Source of the DNA: Candidatus Margulisiibacteriota bacterium
GTDB taxonomy: Bacteria; Margulisbacteria; WOR-1; O2-12-FULL-45-9
Assembly: GCA_018814265.1 (NCBI GenBank)
Contig: JAHIZU010000095.1
Location: 1 to 10,950 of the forward strand
Length of the DNA stretch: 10,950 bases
Reading direction: 5' to 3'
The notes under the pieces were generated by a model. It ran no database searches, was not told the origin of the DNA, and saw only the letters and a program-made list of their open reading frames with translations. Position 1 is the stretch's first letter. The number at the start of each line of letters is the position of its first letter. The position numbers and the translations under genes were made by a program. Below are positions 5,970-10,950 of this stretch, one piece after another.

Positions 5970-5998
5970 ATTATATCACTTATTCAGATGCTTTTTAA
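5970..5998 (-). promoter_or_regulatory. Predicted promoter of tRNA-Pro and the lipoprotein gene
   Basis: An extended -10 TGATATAAT (5978-5970) directly uses the plsY stop codon TGA as its TGn element. A weak -35 TTAAAA (5998-5993) stands 17 bases upstream. Initiation would fall near 5963, giving a short leader containing the heptamer repeats. Confidence 0.6.
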
Positions 5999-6581
5999 TT
6001 GATTCTGAAGTATTTAGTTCTTTCCCGGAAACAATTCGCTTGATATCCTCACGATGAGTATATAGAGCTAAGCCAAAAGCCAGCAGGCCAAAAACAATAT
6101 ATTCGATCTTCATCCCCATCACCCACATGGCCACCGGGACACAGCCCAGAATGATCAGGGTCGAAGCAATAAAATAACGGCTGATGAGTATTAATAATAT
6201 CCAAAATAGAAGCGCCAGGATTCCAAAAAGCAGATTAAGCGCCAGCAAGGCACCCCCAGTCGTAGCCAACCCCTTCCCCCCTTTGAACTTTAAAAACACA
6301 GAAAAGTCATGCCCCGCGATCGCTGCCAAGCCAGCCAAAACCGGCAGCCAGGGAGATTGAAAAAAGTAAGCAGTCAGCATAACTGCCAGATAACCTTTGC
6401 CAATATCTCCAGCCAACGCCAACCCACCCATCAGCGGTCCCGCCACAACTAAAACATTGGTGGCGCCAATGTTCTTTGTCCCAGCCTGGCTAACATCTTT
6501 ACCTTTTATCTTAGGAAAAATATGGCTGAAGGGGATGGAGCCAAGCAAATATGCAAAAAGAATAATTATAACGAATTTCAT
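5976..6581 (-). CDS. plsY: Glycerol-3-phosphate acyltransferase PlsY
   Basis: A 201-residue polytopic inner-membrane enzyme that transfers an acyl group from acyl-phosphate to glycerol-3-phosphate, the first step of phospholipid synthesis (partner PlsX, not in the window). The PlsY motifs are all visible: GSIPF (14-18), GTKNIGATN (34-42), the second-loop GDIGKG (58-63), GHDFSVFLKFKGGKGLATTGG-type motif (90-110, given here by its ends: GHDF and ATTGG) and a C-terminal HREDIKRIVSGKE tail. Length is normal for the family. The start is fixed by the conserved N-terminal helix; no Shine-Dalgarno is visible. A 113-bp palindromic intergenic region separates it from ask upstream, so it may have its own expression. 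Confidence 0.95.
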   Translation of the reverse strand: MKFVIIILFAYLLGSIPFSHIFPKIKGKDVSQAGTKNIGATNVLVVAGPLMGGLALAGDIGKGYLAVMLTAYFFQSPWLPVLAGLAAIAGHDFSVFLKFKGGKGLATTGGALLALNLLFGILALLFWILLILISRYFIASTLIILGCVPVAMWVMGMKIEYIVFGLLAFGLALYTHREDIKRIVSGKELNTSESIKKHLNK

Positions 6582-6624
6582 GTGGCTGATACTTAATTTT
6601 CCCTTAGTTATTACAATTTAAGCT

Positions 6625-6737
6625 TAAGAATATCAGAATACCAGAGTATCAGAACTGGAAGATCAGAATATTAGATTATCAGATATTCTGATTCTCTGAT
6701 AATCCAGCTCTGGTCTTCTGATCTTCTGATAATCTTA
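6625..6737. repeat. Long imperfect palindrome between ask and plsY
   Basis: Left arm 6625-6657 and the reverse complement of right arm 6705-6737 match at 26 of 33 positions without gaps. Inside sits a perfect 10-bp stem GATTATCAGA (6674-6683) / TCTGATAATC (6695-6704) with an 11-base loop. The whole region is built from ATCAGA-type units, direct in the left half and inverted in the right. It fills most of the ask-plsY gap and could fold into a long hairpin in the ask transcript. A REP-like or MITE-like dispersed element is the best guess; no transposase or target duplication is visible. Confidence 0.75.
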
Positions 6738-6739
6738 CA

Positions 6740-7984
6740 CTATGAAACCTTTTCTAATCCAAATGCCTTGTGTAGAATCTGTACGGCTTTTTTCCCTTGT
6801 TCCTTCTTAATCACGCAGGAAATTTTAATCTCAGAGGTCGCGATCATCTGGATATTGATCTTTTCCTGGGACAGGACTTCAAACATTTTAGCCGCGGTGC
6901 CCGGCTGGCTAACCATGCCAATCCCAACCAGAGAGACCTTACATACATCAGAATCAGAGATCACTGCTTCTGATTTTAATTCCTTGCCAACTTTTTCCGC
7001 CACTTGCACAGCTTTCCTCAGCTCCGTCCGCTCAACCGTAAAAGCCATGTCAGCTAAGGATCCGGCAGAATGAACACTTTGCACGATCATATCAACATTG
7101 ATCTTTTCCGCCGCTAGAGCGCCAAACAATTTAGCTGCGATCCCTGGCTTATCTGCGATCTTCAAGACACCAACCTTAGCAATATTTTCATCAAGGGCAA
7201 TACCTCTTACTGCTTCTTGCTTTTCCATTTTCCCAACCTCCTTAGCTATCTGTTGCGGGGACATAATATAAGTCCCTGTGATATCTTTTGTGCTGGAGCG
7301 CAGATGAATGACCATGTTATAAATACTGGCACATTCAATTGAGCGCGGATGAAGCACCTGTGCTCCCAAACTAGCCAGTTCCAGCATTTCTTCATAAGAA
7401 ATATATTTAATCTTCCTGGCGTCGCTGACTATTCGCGGGTCAGTAGTGTACACACCGTCAACATCAGTATAGATGTCGCAAACATCAGCTTGTAAGGCCG
7501 CTGCTACCGCCACAGCAGAAGTGTCAGACCCGCCCCGGCCAATGGTAATAATATCGCCCTTGCTGTCAATGCCTTGAAACCCGGTGATAACCACGACCTT
7601 GCCAGCCTTTAATTCATTTTTTAACCGGTCCAGATGGATATGCTTAATTCGGGCTTTTTTGTAAATATCTTCCGTGACCACTCCGGCCTGCCCACCGGTT
7701 AAAGAGACTGCCGAACAACCAAGATCAATTAAAGCCATGGCCAGGAGCGAAGCAGAAACCTGTTCGCCAGTAGAAATTAACATGTCATATTCGCGGTTGT
7801 CTGGATTGGCTGAGACCTTATTCATCAAATCGATCAACTCATCAGTGGTATGTCCCATGGCTGAGACAATAACAACCAGCTGATTCCCCTTCTCTTTAAG
7901 GCCCTTCAGCTTTTTGGCGATGTTTTTGATCTTTTCCGGTGTACCAAGCGAGGTGCCGCCGTATTTGTGCACGATTAATGCCAT
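6740..7984 (-). CDS. lysC: Aspartate kinase
   Basis: A 414-residue cytoplasmic enzyme phosphorylating aspartate, the entry step to lysine, threonine, methionine and diaminopimelate. N-terminal amino-acid kinase domain (about 1-245): KYGGTS (7-12), STGEQVSASLLA, GRGGSDTSAVAVAAAL and YTDVDGVYTTDPR. C-terminal tandem ACT domains: one opening KVGVLKIADKPGIAAKLF, the other KVSLVGIGMVSQPGTAAKMF. Length and layout match monofunctional aspartokinases of the Bacillus/Corynebacterium alpha-subunit type, which are feedback-inhibited by lysine and/or threonine at the ACT interface. There is no homoserine dehydrogenase fusion. A -10 ends 9 bases before the ATG, so translation may start on a leaderless mRNA. 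An internal alternative start making a separate beta subunit cannot be excluded. Confidence 0.95.
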   Translation of the reverse strand: MALIVHKYGGTSLGTPEKIKNIAKKLKGLKEKGNQLVVIVSAMGHTTDELIDLMNKVSANPDNREYDMLISTGEQVSASLLAMALIDLGCSAVSLTGGQAGVVTEDIYKKARIKHIHLDRLKNELKAGKVVVITGFQGIDSKGDIITIGRGGSDTSAVAVAAALQADVCDIYTDVDGVYTTDPRIVSDARKIKYISYEEMLELASLGAQVLHPRSIECASIYNMVIHLRSSTKDITGTYIMSPQQIAKEVGKMEKQEAVRGIALDENIAKVGVLKIADKPGIAAKLFGALAAEKINVDMIVQSVHSAGSLADMAFTVERTELRKAVQVAEKVGKELKSEAVISDSDVCKVSLVGIGMVSQPGTAAKMFEVLSQEKINIQMIATSEIKISCVIKKEQGKKAVQILHKAFGLEKVS

Positions 7985-7993
7985 AACCTGTGA

Positions 7994-8022
7994 ATTATAT
8001 CATAACTATTATTAGAACTGAA
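7994..8022 (-). promoter_or_regulatory. Predicted promoter of aspartate kinase
   Basis: Extended -10 TGATATAAT (8002-7994), with a weak -35 TTCAGT (8022-8017) after a 17-base spacer. Only 9 bases separate the -10 from ATG 7984. The 13-mer ATGATATAATTCA here (8003-7991) is repeated exactly at the tautomerase promoter. Confidence 0.6.
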
Positions 8023-8133
8023 ATCCTTCTTAATATATCTCGAAATAAACTTGTCATGGCTATTAGATGTTCACCTTCAAGACTGCGAACCCCTTACGGT
8101 TCTTCGATCGCTCCGGAGAGCAGAAGTTTCCTT

Positions 8134-9129
8134 ATGGACCGCATCAGTCAGACCATCCGACAGAAAGGAAAGATCTCTTACCGCGAAGTTATGCAAACCC
8201 TTCTTTATCATCGTCTTCATGGTTTCTATACGAGATACTTGAGAATAGGCACGGGCAGTGGGTATCATTTCTCTACCCGTCCAATTGATTTCTCGCCCCA
8301 TTATGGCCAGGCTTTTGCCAAACGCATTGCCAGGTTCGTCGAACTGCTCGGCCTGGATTCCGAAAAGCTGGAGCTGGTAGCTTTAGGTGACGGAACAGGC
8401 CTCTTTTTCCGCGATATTCTGGCAGAATTGGAAAAACAGCCTCAGCTATATGCCAGACTCAATAAAACTAGCCTGGAGCTTGTGCCCAGATTTGCCGTAG
8501 AGCAGCAAACCAGGCTTGCCAGGTTTGGTGCAAAGGTAATAACTGGTTCAGCAGTTGATCTTGACCGACATTTTGACTCAGTTAGCGGGGTTTTCTTTTG
8601 CAATGAGCTCATTGATCAGTTCCCAGTACACAGGGTGGTCAATAAAGGCGGAACTCTTTTGGAACGCTATATAACATTTAAAGGGAATGAGCTGGCAGAA
8701 ATTGATGGGCCGCTTTCTGACCCAGGGATTGCAGAATATTTCAGGGTTATCCGAAAGCAGCCCCAGGTCAGAAGATCCTGCGTTGTAAATCTTGAGGCTT
8801 TTAAATTGTTACGCAACCTTTCTAAGATTTTAAAGCAGGGGGTCTTCTTTATTGTAGATTACAACAGTGAAGGCGCGAACCTTAACCGTATCAGGCATTC
8901 CAGGTTCGGGCAAAGCGTTCCCCTTGGCCCAAAGACCATAGAGAACGCAATTGGAAAGGACGTCACCACAGATGTTGACTTTAGCGCCCTGCGCCTGATT
9001 GCGAAGCATTTTGGCTTTAAAGTGCTTTTTGAGATCTCTGACGCTGAGTTTCTGGCCAAGGAATTGCCCCGCTACATATATCAATCGATAGGCTATCCAA
9101 TGAGAGTGTTGGGTCTAGCTAAAGAATAG
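8134..9129 (+). CDS. MidA/NDUFAF7-family SAM-dependent methyltransferase (DUF185)
   Basis: A 331-residue protein. Family landmarks: YHRLHGFYTR (25-34), FSTRPIDFSPHYGQ (46-59), the SAM-binding loop ALGDGTG (83-89), and CNELIDQFPVHR (156-167), equivalent to the family NExxDAxPVHR motif. Eukaryotic NDUFAF7 dimethylates an arginine of respiratory complex I; bacterial targets are unknown. The SAM loop is altered from the common ELGAGxG form, the glutamate being Ala. I start at ATG 8134 because the family begins here; the frame stays open to a GTG at 7990, but that extension has no family-like sequence. A GGAGAG lies 14 bases before the ATG, within a CTCCGGAG palindrome, a long spacing. It diverges from ask and converges with the next gene (4 bases between stops). 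Confidence 0.82.
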   Translation: MDRISQTIRQKGKISYREVMQTLLYHRLHGFYTRYLRIGTGSGYHFSTRPIDFSPHYGQAFAKRIARFVELLGLDSEKLELVALGDGTGLFFRDILAELEKQPQLYARLNKTSLELVPRFAVEQQTRLARFGAKVITGSAVDLDRHFDSVSGVFFCNELIDQFPVHRVVNKGGTLLERYITFKGNELAEIDGPLSDPGIAEYFRVIRKQPQVRRSCVVNLEAFKLLRNLSKILKQGVFFIVDYNSEGANLNRIRHSRFGQSVPLGPKTIENAIGKDVTTDVDFSALRLIAKHFGFKVLFEISDAEFLAKELPRYIYQSIGYPMRVLGLAKE

Positions 9130-9133
9130 AGGA

Positions 9134-9829
9134 TTAGCCAAGAAGTCCACGGATCTCCACTAAAGTCAGCAGCTCATATTTACCTGGTTTCAATTTTCCC
9201 AATTGTATATTTTTTATCCTTATCCTGACTAATCTTGAGACATGATTGCCGACCGCCTCCAGCATCCTTCTGATCTGGCGGTTCCGGCCTTCTTTTAAAA
9301 CAACCCGAAACGTGCTGTCGTCTAGTTTATTGATCTTGACCGGATTGGTTTTTTTGCCGTCCAGCATAATTCCTGCTTCCAGTTTGGCGACCTGCGCTTC
9401 AGTCAGCGGGTCCCTGGCGCGCACCTCATATTCTTTTTCATGCTCATAGCGCGGATGCATCAGACGGTTGGCCAGCTCTCCGTCATTGGTAAGGATCACT
9501 AAGCCCTCGGAACCCATGTCCAGCCGGCCGACGGGATATAGGCGGCCCGGAACATCTTTGACCAGATCAACCACAGTCGGCTCTTTTGAATCGGAGGCCG
9601 CGCTGATAACGCCGATTGGTTTATTCAGCTTGATATATATCTTCTTTTCTTTTTGCTGCAGAAGTTTCCCATTGACCACTACTTTATCAGAGACAGGATC
9701 AATCTTGGTCCCAATCTCTGCCACCTTGCCATTGACCTTTACTTTTCCAGCAGCGATCAGCTTCTCCGCCGCCCGGCGGGAAGCAACCCCGCATTCAGCC
9801 ATAAATTTATGTAAACGGATCTTACTCAT
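9134..9829 (-). CDS. Pseudouridine synthase, RsuA/RluB/RluE/RluF family
   Basis: A 231-residue RNA-modifying enzyme. An N-terminal S4 RNA-binding domain (about 3-60; RLHKFMAECGVASRRAAEKLI) is followed by a catalytic domain with YPVGRLDMGSEGLVILTNDG; Asp104 in GRLD is the catalytic nucleophile. Further motifs are HEKEYEV and VVLKEGRNRQIRRML, the family's C-terminal signature. It isomerises a uridine in rRNA; layout and short tail fit the RluB type (23S U2605 in E. coli) better than RsuA, but the target is inferred. The start has AAGGAG close upstream, and a TGGTAAAAT extended -10 at 9850-9842 lies so near that any leader would be very short. Confidence 0.92.
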   Translation of the reverse strand: MSKIRLHKFMAECGVASRRAAEKLIAAGKVKVNGKVAEIGTKIDPVSDKVVVNGKLLQQKEKKIYIKLNKPIGVISAASDSKEPTVVDLVKDVPGRLYPVGRLDMGSEGLVILTNDGELANRLMHPRYEHEKEYEVRARDPLTEAQVAKLEAGIMLDGKKTNPVKINKLDDSTFRVVLKEGRNRQIRRMLEAVGNHVSRLVRIRIKNIQLGKLKPGKYELLTLVEIRGLLG

Positions 9830-9841
9830 AGTTCTCCTTGA

Positions 9842-9850
9842 ATTTTACCA
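9842..9850 (-). promoter_or_regulatory. Possible extended -10 of the pseudouridine synthase gene
   Basis: TGGTAAAAT on the minus strand ends 12 bases before ATG 9829. No convincing -35 is seen, and use of this promoter would start the mRNA within the Shine-Dalgarno, so confidence is low. Confidence 0.35.
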
Positions 9851-9896
9851 CACTTCTTCGCATAAGATATATTATGCAGCTCAAATCAATTCAACA

Positions 9897-9905
9897 TGAT
9901 ATAAT
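9897..9905 (+). promoter_or_regulatory. Extended -10 promoter of the tautomerase gene
   Basis: TGATATAAT, a perfect TGn-TATAAT, without a recognisable -35, which extended -10 promoters can dispense with. Initiation near 9912 would give a leader of about 17 bases including AAAGGA ahead of ATG 9929. Confidence 0.6.
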
Positions 9906-9928
9906 TCAAGACAAAAGGACTGATTAAA

Positions 9929-10108
9929 ATGCCAATTGTTAAAATCGGGCTGTGGAGCGGTCGAGATAAAGCAACTAAAGAAAAGTTAATTCAAAACGTA
10001 ACTAAAACTGTTTGTGAAACCGTTAAATGCCCGGCTGAAGCTGTGATCGTGGTTATCGAAGATATTCCAAAGGAAAACTGGGGGCAAGGCGGAAAGCCAG
10101 CAGCCTAA
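9929..10108 (+). CDS. 4-oxalocrotonate tautomerase family protein
   Basis: A 59-residue protein starting MPIVKIGLWSGR. After Met removal, Pro1 is the general base of the tautomerase superfamily; Arg11 (SGR) is also present. The C-terminal IEDIPKENWGQGG matches the family's IxExxxENWGxGG signature, with Trp at the Phe50 position of classical 4-OT. Such proteins assemble as hexamers of tiny subunits and ketonise 2-hydroxymuconate-type enols, but many standalone genomic copies have unknown substrates, and no aromatic-degradation genes are nearby. Classical 4-OT is 62 residues, so the length is normal. AAAGGA precedes the start at good spacing. The stop overlaps the convergent permease gene by 4 bases. 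Confidence 0.92.
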   Translation: MPIVKIGLWSGRDKATKEKLIQNVTKTVCETVKCPAEAVIVVIEDIPKENWGQGGKPAA

Positions 10109-10821
10109 ACAACTTCCCTAAAAATACTCATTACTACGTCCAGCAGCCCCAGAACCAGCGGACCAAAGATTATTCCCGGCAAACCGATCAATTGGATCCC
10201 GCCTAAGATACCGAACAAAATGACCAGCGGGTGAATTCGTGATCTTTGACCAATTATCTTGGGCTTTAAAACATTATCAATTGTGCTCATTAGTAACAGG
10301 CCATAAAAGAAAAGAACAACACCTTTCCAGTATCCGCCGACCGCCAGGCCGCTGAGAAAAAGATAGACCGCGACTGGAAACCAGACCAAACTAGCGCCTA
10401 AAACTGGAATAATAGAAATTATCGCTGTTAGGAATGCCCAGAGCACCGGATTAGGAACACCTAAGAGAGCATAAGCAAACCAGGCTAAAAATCCATGGAT
10501 AATACCAACCACGATCTGTCCCATAATCATCCCGCGGCTCAGATCATCAAGCCGCTCCAGGATCTGTTTATATCTGCCGGCAGGCAGCGGAAAGAAATCC
10601 TGGAAAAAGGCATAGATACTTTTAGCTCCTTTTAAAAAGAAATATATAGAAAAGATTGTGAGGAAGATCGTAAAAAACACATTGGGAATCGCTTTAGCCA
10701 CGTGCTGCAGCCAGCCAATCACCTGAACGCCAAAACTCACGATCTCATTCTTGTACTGGGAAATATCCCCTATCCGCTGGCCAAAGATCGGCGGCAGATC
10801 TATATTGATCTTAAATTCAGG
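10105..10821 (-). CDS. AI-2E/PerM family permease, 5'-truncated
   Basis: The C-terminal two thirds (about 239 codons) of an AI-2E family transporter, an integral inner-membrane protein of roughly 340-370 residues. Several hydrophobic helices are present, with the signature stretch DNVLKPKIIGQ...HPLVILFGILGG and LPGIIFGPLVLGL near the C-terminus. Members export autoinducer-2 or act as Na+/H+ antiporters; the substrate here is unknown. A GTG at 10740 is not the real start: coding-like sequence continues upstream (INIDLPPIFGQRIGDISQYK) to about 10821, where an unrelated ribD fragment begins and the frame soon closes (TAA 10848-10846). The N-terminal helices and start codon are missing. It is a pseudogene if the junction is real. 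Confidence 0.82.
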   Translation of the reverse strand, partial: PEFKINIDLPPIFGQRIGDISQYKNEIVSFGVQVIGWLQHVAKAIPNVFFTIFLTIFSIYFFLKGAKSIYAFFQDFFPLPAGRYKQILERLDDLSRGMIMGQIVVGIIHGFLAWFAYALLGVPNPVLWAFLTAIISIIPVLGASLVWFPVAVYLFLSGLAVGGYWKGVVLFFYGLLLMSTIDNVLKPKIIGQRSRIHPLVILFGILGGIQLIGLPGIIFGPLVLGLLDVVMSIFREVV

Positions 10822-10950
10822 GGAATAAAGACAAGGATAGGTATTTTAGAGGAAGAATCAAAAAAGCTAAATGAAATTTACATCAAGTATATGAAAACAA
10901 AAGAGCCTTTTGTCATCTTAAAATCAGCTACATCACTAGATGGGAAGATT
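10822..10950 (+). CDS. ribD: RibD fragment (deaminase-reductase linker and start of reductase domain), partial at both ends
   Basis: Forty-three codons, open at the right edge. GIKTRIGILEEESKKLNE followed by KYMKTKEPFVILKSATSLDGKI-type sequence (ends given) is the RibD linker GxxVGxLEEExxxLNExF and the reductase-domain opening PFVxLKxAxSLDGK. RibD performs the second and third steps of riboflavin synthesis. The zinc deaminase domain that should precede (about 120-145 residues, with HAE and PCxxxGxxPPC motifs) is absent: upstream bases belong to the opposite-strand permease. A reductase-only protein could begin at ATG 10891, but no ribosome-binding site is seen there. Confidence 0.8.

Noticed and set aside
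8085..8125. Small hairpins (GAACC...GGTTC and CTCCGGAG) upstream of the MidA-family gene as a regulatory element
   Set aside because: The stems are only 5-8 bp, with no competing structure and imperfect placement relative to the start; too weak to annotate.
7990..8133. GTG start at 7990 adding 48 residues to the MidA-family gene
   Set aside because: The extension has no family-like sequence, no ribosome-binding site at 7990, and would begin inside the aspartate kinase promoter.
10738..10740. GTG at 10740 as the genuine start of the permease
   Set aside because: The open frame with plausible permease sequence continues upstream, and the family requires N-terminal helices that would still be missing.

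Overview
The window reads as chromosomal sequence from an uncultured diderm (outer-membrane-bearing) bacterium with moderate, slightly AT-rich composition. Evidence for an outer membrane is a BtuB-like TonB-dependent receptor next to a TonB-type protein. A lipoprotein and a bactofilin with an envelope M23 peptidase fit the same picture. The complete tRNA does not encode CCA. Gene packing is tight, with 1-4 base gaps or overlaps at several junctions. Candidate phyla such as Margulisbacteria or Omnitrophota would fit the style, but I cannot place the organism from sequence alone.

Layout, left to right. The minus strand carries, in transcription order: an aspartate kinase (ask); a ~113-bp imperfect palindrome; plsY (glycerol-3-phosphate acyltransferase); a tRNA-Pro(CGG) followed by a DUF4412-like lipoprotein; an M23 peptidase-bactofilin-rsmI operon; a tRNA-like cloverleaf relic overlapping the end of rsmI; a TonB-dependent receptor with a structured leader; a TonB-type transducer; a DUF2905 membrane protein; a small GIY-YIG protein; and the 5' half of a second proline-type tRNA cut by the window edge. 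To the right of ask, a divergent MidA-family methyltransferase runs on the plus strand and converges with an RsuA/RluB-type pseudouridine synthase. A 59-residue 4-oxalocrotonate tautomerase-like gene on the plus strand then converges, with a 4-base overlap, on an AI-2E/PerM-family permease. The last ~130 bases encode a fragment of RibD on the plus strand.

How the genes work together. The receptor and TonB protein form an outer-membrane uptake pair; ExbB/ExbD are not in the window. The M23 peptidase and bactofilin form a recognised cell-shape/peptidoglycan-remodelling pair, and rsmI is translationally coupled to them. plsY (phospholipid synthesis), ask (aspartate-family amino acids) and the pseudouridine synthase (rRNA modification) are housekeeping genes.

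The most unusual signals are four. (1) A cloverleaf lacking exactly the equivalent of tRNA positions 39-48 sits at the rsmI 3' end. (2) Two mutually exclusive 10-bp hairpins precede the receptor start codon. (3) The permease and ribD fragments meet head to head, both without their 5' parts. (4) TGnTATAAT-type promoters recur, two of them placed so close to start codons that leaderless mRNAs are implied. I found no CRISPR array, transposase or phage module.
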